Positions 52,901-64,000 of a stretch of 64,000 bases of DNA are shown one piece after another. The position numbers were made by a program, and so were the translations under genes. The stretch's first letter is position 1, and every line of letters starts with the position of its first letter. The stretch is from Acanthococcus lagerstroemiae. Its lineage: Eukaryota > Arthropoda > Insecta > Hemiptera > Eriococcidae. Below the pieces are notes generated by a model. The model ran no database searches. It was not told where the DNA came from and saw only the letters and a program-made list of their open reading frames with translations. The stretch covers positions 46,584,122 through 46,648,121 of the forward strand of contig CM063108.1 of assembly GCA_031841125.1 (NCBI GenBank), read 5' to 3'.

Positions 52901-55900
52901 TCTTTTCGCACGTGTACACCTTACCGCAACTGACGCACTTGAAAGAGGCGGCTTTATGCCAAGCGATGTGACGTCTCAGATGGCGGCTCGCCTGAAAAAA
53001 ACGACTACATATGTGGCATTGCATGCCACCGCTCTGCTCGTGATCACGACGCATGTGCTTGCTGAGGCTCGGCTGATGCAGAAACGTTTTCGAACACAAC
53101 TCGCACTTATAATTTTTGGCTCCGAAGTGAACGCACTGCTGATGTTGTCTCAGAGCACGGCGAGTGAAAAATACTTCTTCGCAAATCTCGCACTTGTCAA
53201 TTCCGACCGACTTTAGGGCACTGCCCATAACATTGTCATTTTTTTGGTCGCTGCCTTGGTCTTTCTGGTCACCGTTCTGAACCTTTTGGTCGCTGTTTTG
53301 AAGACGCGCTCGAAGCAACCTGCCGTTCGGCGTTGTACGTAGCGGTGTATGTTGGTCGTTGGTTTGAGTAGGCGATTCCTTATCCGTGCTTTCACCGTGA
53401 TCAGATACCTAAAACAGAGAAAGCAGACGTGAAAACTCCTAATGGAAGACGCTTTCGAGGGTTCGCGAAAGGTTAAGTACATTCTAGAATTCTACATACG
53501 TTCTTACGGGATGACTGGGTATAGGGGCGGATCCTAGGGAGTTTGGGGGTTAACCCCCACCCCCGAAATTTGGCGATTTTTTTGTTGAATCGCACATTAC
53601 ATTTACACCTGCCAACCTGTATTACCTTTCAAATATTTCTACAAAAATAATATTGTAACCCCCCCCCCCCCGAAATTTTTCCCTGGATCCGCCCCTGACT
53701 GGGTACGATTTTTCTCAGTCAACTGGCTCTGAGACACGTGAGGGTTACAACTAAATTTGTTTTCTAAAATGGTGGTCAACTCAGAAACAAGTTCATTTTT
53801 GTTTTTGTATTCGTGGCGACGAGTTTTAGAAGAGTTGATGAGTTATCACGTTATCAAGCACGGGTACTCACTTACCTATCCATTCCATTTCCATACTAAA
53901 GTATCTGTAGTCCTCACACCTGAAATGCGATATTAAATACCTTTCGGGGACACAGTTGACACTTCAAGACTTTCAATGTCAGTTACACAATCATTTTATA
54001 AACGGAAACGTTAATATTATTAGACACATTTTGGAGTTGTAGGCTGCAACTTGAGGTATTCAACAATCATACTGACGAACAGGGATTGGCCAAATTACTG
54101 TACATTTTTAACATGAACAAGTGAGACAAACAAAAAGTCCTGCAATTCAAAAATGTGTCCTGAGAGAAGGAATGCCAAGAACAAGACCCGTCAAGTTTGT
54201 TCGAGACCTAGGCTTGGATTCATTCTCGGAGGGGCTAGGCATCGTTTGGTTCCCTTTTTTCATTACACATGATAGGACAGATCCGTCTACCCTAATCTTC
54301 GCCTTTCACTCCCATTTTATTCGGCAAAAAATATAGAAACTCTGGGGACCCGAACATAACTACTATACACTCACAAGAAAACAGCCACCAAAACAGGATA
54401 GTAAAATAATGGTTCTGAATTTTTCACCCATTTCAAGAACTCGTAGAAACTGGAACCGTGATTACTGGAAACAGAACATAGATCAAAAGGGCTAGTTTTA
54501 CTCCCTACAAGGCGTTCAGTAAGTGTAGGTCACCAGATAACACCAGAATATAAATCAGGACTACTTTCAGACAAGGAGTTCAATAAGTGTTGCCATACCC
54601 ACACTCATAAACACTAACAATCTGACTTTCATCAAAGCCTGCCATCTGGAAAAAGAACAAAACGATAAATCAAGAACTCATTCTGTAGCAGTTAGTCAGT
54701 CAATCTGTCTGTCTGTCTATACCGACCCGGTTTTTTCCTATAATAAAAATCTGGGTTTTATATGAAGGTCCAAAAACTGAGTCCAGTGTCTACCTCCCAT
54801 ACGGAGTGCTTCAGCGTACTTGAAGATCTACTGTTAAGAATATCGTCCAAGAACTCTGTATCATCGCGCTGTCAGTTTGTCTGTCCCGATTTTGTCTCTT
54901 CACCTCATAAAAACCTCAGCTCAGGCCAAAATTCAAAAAATAAGGTGTAAGATTCTACCTTCTGATACGGAGTACTACAGCGTAATTAAAGACCATTTTT
55001 CCAAAATCAGTCAAGCCTATTTTCGCAGTTTCAAGAAAAATCGAAGAAAACATGAGAAACAATGTTCCACCGGTAGTTGGTACATGCGAATGGGTGGTTG
55101 GCAGAAGCGAACGCTCACGGTTAAGATACAGTTATCGAGAATGGGAAAAGATAGATTCCACCCTCCTGTAACCATGTTAAGGAGGGAAACGATGGACTTA
55201 GCTGGTTTTGTCTGACCTCAAACTAGTTATCGCACTACAGGAAAGAAACAACATCGGAAAGCGAACTTGTACTACTACGCGCTTCTTCCACTTCGTTTCA
55301 CGCTATCTATTATCACTGGTGGACTCAGCTGGTTTTGGAAGATCGAACAACGATATGTTGGAATGCTTAGAACACGTGAACAGGAACAAAACGGATCTTG
55401 ATTCTTGCAGCCGTTGGTAGAGACACTTCCACAGACCCGTAGCCACGGGGGTGCTAGAGGTGCTGAGCACCCCCAGCGCTTGCCGGAGCCCCCCTGGCTA
55501 AATTTAGTGAAAAAATAACGAATTTGAGGATGGAAGCGAGAAGCTAGATGAGATTTGGCGGCTAGAATCCGTAAGCGGAAGCTGTATCGTTCGGCATCCG
55601 CATCCCTGTTTGAAAGATAGACGAATTGTGTGTTTGTCATTCATTATATGTGACGTGTCACAACAAAAGGGCCCGAGTGTCCAACCAGTAGTTTTAGACA
55701 CACAGGCCTTTTTCTTGTGTCACATTACAATTCATAAACACGCAGTGGTAGCCTCGCGATCCAGTTCATATTAAATATCGATGGTTAAATTAAATGCCTG
55801 AATGACTGTTTGAGAACTGATAACTTGATAAGTCCACAGAAATAGAATTTTTTTACTTCCAAAAGTTCGAAAATTTGATCGCTGTTAAAAGGGTTAGTCC

Positions 55901-58900
55901 TGTTTTCACGCGATATATTCAATTGTTTTGCAATGGGTTGTTGGTAAGTTGAATCACCAGTTTTTATTATGAATTTTGAGACCAAATTCAATTAGTGGCG
56001 TAGCTAGGATTTTCCGGGGGGGGGGGGGGCAAAGTAAGATTTTCAATAGAGAAAAGTCGAAAATTGGGTTGTCTTTTTTAAATCGCCGATATAAGAGGAT
56101 TATTTTATAAAAATTAAGGTAAAATTACACTGCTCGCGTGAAAATGTTTCGAAAAAACGTGTTTTAAAGGCGCACAATTGCTCATTTTGCATACTTTACA
56201 CTTTACATTCAATTTCAGGTGCCTTTGGGGGCATTCTCCCTCTTCGTTCCTCCTGGCTACACCACTGCCTCGTAGAAATCTTCACATTATATACTATGTG
56301 TATCCTCAAGCCTCCCCCCCCCCTGCTAAACAGTCAGCACCCCCTACCGCGGATGGCTGGGTACTGGCCTCCACTTCCATAATACCTAGGAACGCTAGTT
56401 TCGCGATTTCTTCAAAAATGGATTTGACTGGTTTTGGAAATGCGATCTTCAATGGAGGACTTGCTTTTGAAAGGAAGTCTACCAATAAGCCACGATTACT
56501 TTTTTTTTAAATGAGTCACAAGTCCAGTCATCTATCCTACCGAAGGGGAAAATCAATGTTGAAAAATCAGAAATAAAAATAGTGAAACAACATTTCAAGT
56601 CTAAATGAACAATAACTGATATTTTATCATTTCCTGAAAATTTTGGTACTGAGAACCTCCATAAAGGTAGAAAATTGATGGAAAAAACAGCACCGGATGA
56701 TAGCTTTTGATAAAAACATCAAAAATTGCAATAGTGACATACAACCTACTTCGCAGAATTAAGGGGTAAAATTGGGTTTGCTCGCTGAATGACGCAAAAC
56801 ATTGGCAAATCTTTTCACAATCCCGCAATCAAATTGATTTTAAGCTTCTGCTGTTCACTACGGAAATTTGAGGGCCTAAATATATTTTAACCTACGTATG
56901 TCTCAGTAGGTAAATCTGAACAATTACAAGATACCTCACAAGGTAATAACCAAGATGAATACTGAGATTCCCGGGAACTCTTAAATTGAAAAACTCTTTT
57001 TTCAAAATAGAGCGAAAAACAGAAATCGAGTGTTGCCACATAATACCCAAGGCTACTTGAACAAAGCTTTTAACAAACATTATTCATTTTTGTCGTTCTT
57101 TTTAAAGGTTTTCTCACTCTTTCAACAATATTTGAGCTGACAGGAAGAAAGGGACCTCAGCGCAAAAATGTAAATTTTACAGGAGAGCGGATTGTCAAAA
57201 TTGATAACGTTTTCACGTTACGGAGACACTCAACTTTGAAGGCTTACAGCCGTTGGGGAAAATTTTTTAGAATTTTTTCGACAACACAACGCGAAAGAGC
57301 GGTCAAAACTTCGTCAAAAACAGTTGATATCACAAAACTGTTTTTTTGCGCCGGGGTCCCTTTCTTCCTGTTAGCTCACATGTGCGGTCAAAAACAGAGT
57401 GCAACTTTTGAAATATGATTTTTCAAATCCCTTTCCACCTTTGCACAACATTTTAAAAATTGCCAAAGCTTTCCACTTAGAACCCGGAAAATAGCCTTAA
57501 TGAATCAAACTAAATCCTTCATGGGTATTACACTCCTGGACTGGAACCTTTTGAAATCTGCAGAAGAGCTTTATATAGAACACTAAATACCCAAACCAGA
57601 ATCCAAACAAAACCTCTGAATTCCATATTTCCGATGGCTGCTCTAGATAGATACATTAAGACACGTATCGGCAGCGTACTGCTCATCTCCAAAATGAAAA
57701 GAACAACTGACTGGTTTATACAAAAATGAGAAGAAAACTTCCATACGTGTTTTCAGTAGTCTGGAGCTGTTATTCAAGCAATTGATTTTGTCAATTTACG
57801 CCAACAAAAATACTTGAAACTACGAGTACACTTTCATAAAGTCTTTGTTCTAGGAAATTAAAAGAGGTACGCAGATTCAAATTCTAATGCACATTTTTCT
57901 ATCGGTTTCCTGGTAAAGTTGACGAAGTTCATGAAAGTGAAAAATTAATTAATTTTGTACAACCATCAAGCTGAAAAGCTTCATCATATCAATAAATCCT
58001 AACTCACCGACATTAGCCTTCAAGCCAAAGAAATGTTTCAACCCCCGCTGTTTTTTTATGGACGTTTAAAAAGTTGGAACTGTTCTCATAACTGATTTGT
58101 AAGAGTGAACAGGATGAATCTTCCCAACAAGCCGATGGTGTATGAATCTCAATCGTATTTCGTAGGACATAAAATTACTAACTGCCATGTGTTCGCAAAA
58201 TGTGACAAGGGAGGGGTGCAGGCAAAGTCCCAAGAATAGACTCACATTTTCCAGGTGGGCGTCGAACAGGGTCAGAAAAAGCCTGATCTATAACTAAACA
58301 AGGGGCACCCTGTATTCAATCACCATTGAGAACACTCACTTCGGCATCTTCGTCATGTTCCTCGACCTTATCCTTGTGCTCTTCTTGTATATGCGCGTCC
58401 AAGGTACATCTAACTTCAAAAGTTTTATTGCACCAGTTGCATTTGAAATGTTCGCCGTACTGAGAGCGCATTAGCTTGTTCTTGCGGTAGTGTCGTGACA
58501 GCGTATCTTTTCTACTGAATGTCATCTGACAGTACCGGCAAGGAAATGGCCGCTCGCCGGTGTGCTGACGATAATGAGCCTCTAAACGAGGCTTCATGGA
58601 GAAAATCTGACCGCATTCTTCGCACGGAAACTTTTCCTTGATCACTACTTTCGGCGTACAGTCGACCTGATGCAGACTTAATTTACAAAGGGAACTGAAC
58701 AAGCTGCCACAGTTATCGCATTCGATTGGTATCAATTTCTCGTTCGTATGGACCATCAGTTCAATGTTGTCATCGCACATTTTGTTACAGATCTCACATC
58801 GAATTGTGTCTCCGTGCATGCTTTCGTGCTTACTCAGATCTTCTTTGGTGTCGAAAAACCTGCCGCAACGATCGCAGATGAATGGCAGACTAGAGTGTAT

Positions 58901-59939
58901 GTACATATGTTCGTCCAGCAGTTCAGCGGAGTCATACACTTGATCGCAATAGCTACAGACTAACTTTTTTGGCGTTTTTGCGGCTATAGACTCTGGGCAA
59001 CCGTGGCGCAGTTCAGAGGACGGGTAGAATTCACCGCAAAAGGCACATGTGCGACTGCCTGGTGGGCAGTCCGGGTCGTAGTCATTTTCAGGATCGCAAT
59101 GAAACAGATCGGCAGATGGGAAGAATTCGCCGCATATATCACATATGCGCTGACCGCTACTGTCTCGTTTACTCGGACTTCCGTCTGAAATTCGAAATCA
59201 AAGAATTTCTATCAGCTCCAAATATTCGAACGGACGCATTTATGCATGGAAGAAAGAAACACAATTACCATTCAATTCTAATGGATCGTTGTGTACAATT
59301 CCTTCGAGAGTTTTTATCGACAGTTCTCTCGGATCTATTTCATCAAATTCAATTAAGGAAACATCGAGAGGACTCACATTTACCTCTACATTCTCAATCA
59401 CCTGAAACAAATTGGGTATTTTCATTTAATACAGCTCTACAAACGGACATCCTAAGCTATATTGTTATTGATGATGAAAATGTAACCTGCTTTCAACATG
59501 ACAAACGCAACCACGAATACAGTCAACACCTACAGAATCTGTGTCAAGTACACTTAAAGAGTATTGTACAGTTGCCTTATGACCAATGACGACAATACCA
59601 ATAAACAAAGCAAGTGCAATCGTTTTCATCAATACTAATGTATCGTGTGGAAATGCGGACACCTTTCTTCAATAGAAATACTCGAATACGAATCAGCATT
59701 GATATATTTACCGCAAGAGGGTCTTCTTCTGTCAAATCTACCGGTTCAATAATTTTCCCATTATTAGGGTTATCAGATAAAGTCAGCTGGATTGAGCCAC
59801 CAGGTGCATCTCGAGCTTTCACTATTTTACGTACGAACTCTAGTTTCTTTCGTCCGGGTTCATTTCGCACGAAATCCGATTCTTTGAAGCCATTTGTCTT
59901 CACAGCAGGAAGTGCGGTTTTCCTATTACCGCCATTCAT
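46912..59939 (-). CDS. C2H2 zinc-finger gene, 7 exons (possibly two genes)
   Basis: Nuclear DNA-binding regulator. Exons: 59712-59939, 59269-59401, 58340-59184, 52479-53408, 51689-52402, 50765-50848, 46912-47715; 3738 nt, 1245 residues, every junction in phase with GT/AG. Exon 3 holds about nine fingers (e.g. FPCEECGQIFSMKPRLEAHY with the TGERP linker), exon 4 six (YKCELCSKTFLHQPSLSKHM), exon 5 three and exon 7 five (FPCPVCGRHFRIKKSLRLHL). Acidic linkers separate them. The uncertain join is exon 3 to exon 4: exon 3 could read through its GTGAGT donor and stop at 58316, giving a 409-residue protein, with a separate gene downstream. No first-exon promoter is identified. Confidence 0.65.
47716..48581. 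other. Zinc-finger gene intron 6, first part
   Basis: AT-rich intronic sequence with no recognised element. Confidence 0.4.
48582..48747. mobile_element. hAT-like MITE, 166 bp
   Basis: Termini CAGGCCCATAACC and, inverted, TAGCCCCATAGCC; duplication TCTCGTTC versus TCTCATTC (7 of 8). Confidence 0.75.
49100..50160. repeat. GTTCTTGTTC/GAACAAGAAC inverted repeat region
   Basis: Two blocks (about 49130-49480 and 50020-50150) are built of TTCTTGTTC, GTTCTCGTTCTCA and their complements around ATGATGGGATTAAGAAC. They look like a simple-sequence-rich MITE present twice. The reading frames inside are artefacts of the repeat. Confidence 0.6.
53522..53697. mobile_element. Non-autonomous hAT element, 176 bp
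   Basis: Termini TAGGGGCGGATCC and its inverse GGATCCGCCCCTG; exact 8-bp duplication ACTGGGTA at 53514-53521 and 53698-53705. It lies in zinc-finger intron 3. Confidence 0.88.
53706..55990. other. Zinc-finger gene intron 3, middle
   Basis: At 53891-53934 the minus strand has an exon-like segment (TTTCAG before it, GTAAGTGAGT after it, 44 bp), but its phase does not join the flanking exons. 54750-55000 contains two related copies of 'ATACGGAGT...CAGCGTA'. A partial hAT-like end with CCCGTAGCCACGGGGG is at about 55436. No gene is otherwise supported. Confidence 0.4.
55993..56272. mobile_element. hAT-like MITE, ~280 bp
   Basis: The left end AGTGGCGTAGCTAGGA and right end TCCTGGCTACACCACTG are inverted copies of the common hAT pattern. 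A duplication is not obvious. Confidence 0.6.
57138..57373. mobile_element. MITE family A, copy 2 (236 bp)
   Basis: Same 25-bp termini as the copy at 8945-9181 and a highly similar interior (e.g. ACGTTTTCACGTTACGGAGA). Confidence 0.75.
57374..58315. other. Zinc-finger gene intron 3, last part
   Basis: I see no further element or exon here before the exon-3 read-through stop at 58316. Confidence 0.4.
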
Positions 59940-61300
59940 CGAGCAACCTACAAATATTTTTATAAGTTACCACAAATAACAAATGAGATGCTTATTTCCA
60001 GCACGTATTAGCCACATTTCTAGACCGACGTTTCTAGAGATTCGTATGGTGTAGAACATGAGAAGTCCAATTCTAAATTTTTCTGTGCGTAAAACGTACC
60101 ATTTCCCTCTACTTCTAATGTTTAGGTTTCCGATTCGTTCCAGAAAGTGCCATTAGTAAGTACATCAAAAGGTACAATTATTCTACTTCTTTTTCGTCTT
60201 AAAATGTAATATAATGAGCATACTTTATGTCAAAGAATTCAACTTTTTCCTGAAACGAACGCATAATTCTGAGCCACAGGGGGTACTACGGTTATTTCCA
60301 ACAAGAAATTAACGTACAAAACTCAAGCTGTACGGTTCGAACGAATAATTCTAATTTAAAATGAACAATTAACTGGTCCATTCCCACTTTTGTATCCTTC
60401 TTGACAAATTAGGAAAAGTGCAAACATGTAATACCTATGGGTTTAGGTAACAACCGTCTCATTGATGTGTTTCCAACATCCGATGTGTTTATTTCCTCTG
60501 AAAACTCCTGTGTTCCACTGAACCCTATCTCCTCTTAAGCCAACACTGATGAATAATCCTATTGAAATGGCTTGAACCATCGCATATCCCTGTAAAATAC
60601 CACAAGTTGTATTTGTATCAGACAGCACTGTCCACGCTCAGTAAACACATTGACTGAAGGCAGCATATAGTATGTACAGCGGAAAGTTACTGATCAGTGA
60701 ACTTACAAGTCATATCAGATAATGTGAGCATCAGCACAGCAGATTGATAGAAGTTGAAAACTCAGAACACCTTTTGACAATGGATCAACAGAAGCGTTTA
60801 CTGACTATAGTTCCGTCAAATTGATAGTTTGTTTGAATTGAAGAACAACCCAACTTCTAGTTCTTGCAAAGTTCAGTATAAGATTATATCCAAAGCGAAC
60901 ATTTTAGAATCACGCTTTCCAATCCAGAGTTGGACAGCAGACAGCACAACTTATGATTTAGATATGTTTGATTTCACTCGCGCTCGGAGTAATTGAGTCG
61001 TTTAGTTTGGTTCGAGTTGTGCTTGACTAGATATTTTCAAAGTAATTCCTGAAATTTTTTTCAATTCTCGTTCTCCTTGTTAGGGTTTTTACGTTGGTTT
61101 TTATATTTTTTCGTTGCTTTCGCGCTGAAAATTTCGTTATTCTCAAGTATGTAGGGAAAATAAAACCGAAGCAATGAAGTTGGGAAGCCTTCCATTTGTG
61201 TACGTCACTGCTTACTGTACTATAATATCCAAAAAGAGGGACCCTAAACTATTCTACATTTGGGTCATTTTCTCTGACTTGTAAATCAATCGCCTAAAAT
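59940..61300. other. Upstream flank of the zinc-finger gene
   Basis: It probably contains the promoter and any 5' UTR exon. No gene seen. Confidence 0.4.
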
Positions 61301-61553
61301 GAACGCTGTTAAGCAAAACAGAACTAAGCGACCATCAGTTGACAAAATAAGTTCATTAGTATCGTAGGAAAGAGCGCAAACATAGAATTTTTCAAAATCA
61401 GGCCCCAATACGAAAATGTATACCCACGTTGAAAAGAGCTTATCAGTAAAAGCTATGTCATATTATAGTTTCTATGTATGGCTCTAGAACTTCGAATCGC
61501 ATGTTCTCAGAAAACAGATTTTGCGCTTGGTTCTGTTTTGCTTAATAGCGTCC
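61301..61553. mobile_element. MITE family C, copy 2 (253 bp)
   Basis: The left end GAACGCTGTTAAGCAAAAC and right end TTTTGCTTAATAGCGTCC are a diverged pair, and the interior matches 40711-40962 (e.g. TTAGTATCGT...AAAGAGCG). Confidence 0.65.
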
Positions 61554-61804
61554 AATTTGGGGGCTAAGCCCCTATGGTGTCCATGGCCATAGTATCAAAT
61601 TCTTGAACTCATTTTCCTTGATTTAAATTTTCAAAAATTAATATTATAATTTTATAATCAACTTTGGCATTGCATTATTTTTAAGAATAGAGCAGTTGAA
61701 TACAGATTCTGTTTCATTACCAAGTACATATAATAAGAATTTTCATCTTTTTGGTCTCATCAGAACCTTAGGAATGCAAAACATCCCTAGGCCCTCTAGA
61801 TCCA

Positions 61805-62020
61805 CATAATATACCTGGTGCGCAAAATCCCACCAGCCTGGGTAACTACAGGGGAATCTGAGGGTAACAAATGAGTAACTTTTCCATCTCGGGTAACTAA
61901 AAGGTAACTAATTGCGTAGTATCCCGCCAGTTACCCGGGTAACTAAAGGGGAACAAGGGTAATCTGAGAGTAACAAATGGGTAACTAGAGGGTAACCGAT
62001 TGCGCATCGGGTACTGAAAT
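61805..62020. repeat. GGGTAACTA-type short repeats
   Basis: The motif GGGTAACTA(A)AGGG(G)AA and variants recur about seven times, with a larger unit of about 110 bp repeated roughly twice. Confidence 0.6.
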
Positions 62021-62153
62021 GGTCCCCTCTCCCCCTATTTTTATATACTACACTTTGAAATGGTGCTTCTCAGCATCAGAAATGAAATTTTAACTACAGC
62101 TTTTAAGACTTCTACAACTCATCAAACCGATATACCGGCTAAAGGATTTTAAG

Positions 62154-62353
62154 CAGGCCTGGCGCTAGGCACGGGCAAAGCCGGCCCTGCCCGGGGCGCC
62201 CAATTTTTAGGGGCGGCATTTCATCAATCATCTTGGTGTTATGGACCATTGAAAAAAATGATAATAAATGTAAAAATAAAGTCTCAAATCTTGCTACGGG
62301 CGGCAAATGTTCCTCCATTGCCCGAGGCGACAAAATCTCTAGCGCCGGGCCTA
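62154..62353. mobile_element. Non-autonomous hAT element, 200 bp
   Basis: Termini CAGGCCTGGCGCTAG and the inverse-type end CTAGCGCCGGGCCTA; exact 8-bp duplication ATTTTAAG at 62146-62153 and 62354-62361. Confidence 0.9.
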
Positions 62354-62886
62354 ATTTTAAGGTCGCAGGATGTGATTTTGATGATTGTTTTGTATTTATC
62401 TTTATATTGTAGAACTTGCAGGGGGGGGGCTCAAAATTACAAAAAAGCAGCTTTGTTATGTTCTATAAGTTTCAAGGATCACTGAAATAATTTCTGAGTA
62501 CGAATTAACCGTTTCAAAATTGTGGTACCAATCAGGTGTCAGCGACTAAAATTTTTTTTAAATTCAATATGGATATCGTATTACAGATTTCAAGGGTTCA
62601 TTTCCCAACAATTTGACCCTTATTTCAAAATTTTGGCATCTAGGAGACGGGGGGTTTCAAATTGAAAACAACGGTAGTCAGGTCTGGAGGACTGCTGACC
62701 TAATTTTTGACACTAGTCCTCCTCGTTTAGCGTGACTTCGGAAGCAGAGAAAGAAGACTGAAAAACTGACGCACAATAGCGTCGTCACGCAACTGCAACC
62801 CCGCCCGTTTTAAATATGTAGGTAAGCAAGCGCCCTGTCAGTTTTAAGGCAACTGGTGCTATACTAAACGTGAGTGTACTTTAAAA

Positions 62887-63103
62887 AAGGAACCACTTGG
62901 TCAGAAATGCTATTTTCGAAGAGGGCGAAAAATAGCAAATGAGGTCCAATAAATCGTTTTTGGGATTTTTACATTTTTTGGGAGTAAAATGGATTCTATT
63001 ATAAGTAGAGAGCTCGGTGAGGGCTCACTGTACTTTCCAATGTGTCTACTTTCTACAAAGGTACTTTTCGTGAAATTCCTCCAACCGACCAAGTGGTCCC
63101 TTT
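62887..63103. mobile_element. MITE, ~217 bp
   Basis: AAAGGAACCACTTGGTC and GACCAAGTGGTCCCTTT form the inverted ends. Confidence 0.6.
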
Positions 63104-63339
63104 TCCTAGGCATGCTCACAAACATGTATTGCTGGGTCCGATGGTTTAGTCGCTAGTCTCTAGTACCAGAATTCACAACATTCATACTGCATTTGCTCAT
63201 TTCTAATCATTACCAACTTCCCCAAGTCACCTATTCTTGCTTCCAGTTTCAACACAAGTTCAGGAATTCGCTTTCAAGGCTTACAGCGTAACCCAATACC
63301 CGAACGGAAAAACTGTATCAAAATCATTTCATTGCAATA

Positions 63340-63580
63340 AATTGAGGAGCCCACTTCTAGTGACCTAACTGCAAAATTTAGTTTTGAGAAAAACAAGCAA
63401 AACACTTATAAGCGAAACAGTAGAGTTTTTTAAGATCAATAAGTTCAACTTTCAAGAAAGATTTATCGTTTTTGTTTTTGCAAAGTATGCACCTGGCGTG
63501 GTAAGCCAGCGAGTTGAGAACAAAAACTCATGAAATCATAATTTGGCAGTTAGGTCACTTTGAAAGTGGGCTCCTCAATT
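63340..63580. mobile_element. MITE, 241 bp
   Basis: The ends pair as AATTGAGGAGCCCACTT and AAGTGGGCTCCTCAATT, with a second paired block GTGACCTAACTGC inside. Confidence 0.7.
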
Positions 63581-64000
63581 GGTTTGCACGATTTCGACTT
63601 TTCACAAGAATTTACTGTATCCAGTTCCAAAATCAAAGACAATTCGACAAAGCACCCTCATGCAGTTGTTACTTCACCAAAAATTTCGAAGCACGATTCA
63701 TTTTACTCTGACCACCCAACGGAAACCATCCTGCCTTGAAATTGAGGCGCTGATTCTGGCAAGGGAGCCAATAATATGTTTCATTTACACCGGACACAGT
63801 GGTGCCGATCGAGCGCCCTTCAACTATTCCTATTTTTAAAAGGAACTAGTCTCAAATCGGAATCAGGGTGTCACATTTGGGCCAGTACGTTCTAGCATCT
63901 AGCCCCCGATTTTCCAGGCGGGAGTTACAAAACCGGAGATGGTAACCATCATTCACAGACCTGAGGAATCTTTAAATTACGGTGGGAGAATAGCAGAACA
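63581..64000. other. Intergenic end of window
   Basis: No gene is supported. A phrase GATTTTCCAGGCGGGAG near 63908 recalls the ends of the MITE at 35631-35850. Confidence 0.35.

Noticed and set aside
53891..53934. Exon-like 44-bp segment between good splice sites
   Set aside because: It cannot join zinc-finger exons 3 and 4 without creating a stop. It could only be an untranslated or alternative exon.
1..64000. CRISPR array, bacterial operons or rRNA genes
   Set aside because: There are no evenly spaced identical repeats with unique spacers, no Shine-Dalgarno-led operons and no rRNA-like sequence. The genes are spliced and eukaryotic.

Overview
The window reads as insect (at least arthropod) nuclear DNA. 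It is AT-rich, has spliced genes with GT/AG introns, a CYP4-clan cytochrome P450, a C2H2 zinc-finger gene and a small PMF1/Nnf1-like gene, and is crowded with short inverted-repeat transposons, a tRNA-derived SINE and decayed non-LTR retrotransposons. The species cannot be named from the sequence.

Host genes. A complete CYP4-type P450 can be traced exon by exon on the minus strand from 38073 to 4732 (12 exons, all junction phases compatible, 539 residues). A three-exon PMF1/Nnf1-like gene lies on the plus strand at 45667-46507. Tail-to-tail with it, a multi-exon C2H2 zinc-finger gene runs on the minus strand from 59939 to 46912; seven exons chain in phase to 1245 residues, although it could be two genes.

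The main feature is a 17,492-bp Polinton/Maverick-type virus-like element at 13278-30769. Its edges can be read to the base: AG...CT termini, a 6-bp target duplication CCAGTA on both sides, and 3,262-bp terminal inverted repeats (TIRs). Both TIRs carry a chromodomain integrase and a 146-residue putative ssDNA-binding protein. The centre carries a parvovirus-type phospholipase A2 protein, an adenain-like cysteine protease, a penton-like minor capsid protein, a tiny basic protein, a double-jelly-roll-type major capsid protein, an A32-like packaging ATPase, a fibre-like protein and several conserved-looking proteins of unknown role. The virion and integration modules look complete, but I find no protein-primed DNA polymerase B.

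The element sits inside a decayed pogo/Tigger transposon (11720-31283), interrupting its transposase frame exactly at the duplicated CCAGTA. The pogo copy itself lies in intron 6 of the P450 gene, so the P450 carries an intron of about 19.8 kb. Three regulatory-looking features of the virus-like element seem new to me: clusters of ecdysone-response-element-like inverted repeats near each end, a histone-type 16-nt stem-loop just downstream of one of its genes, and a tRNA-like A-box/B-box segment in each TIR. A recent 758-bp tandem duplication inside it made a second, truncated copy of one gene with its promoter.

Elsewhere (1-4420, 31284-45660, the zinc-finger introns, 60000-64000) the sequence is mostly intergenic or intronic and holds at least twenty short inverted-repeat elements. 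Many have exact 8-bp duplications typical of hAT transposons.
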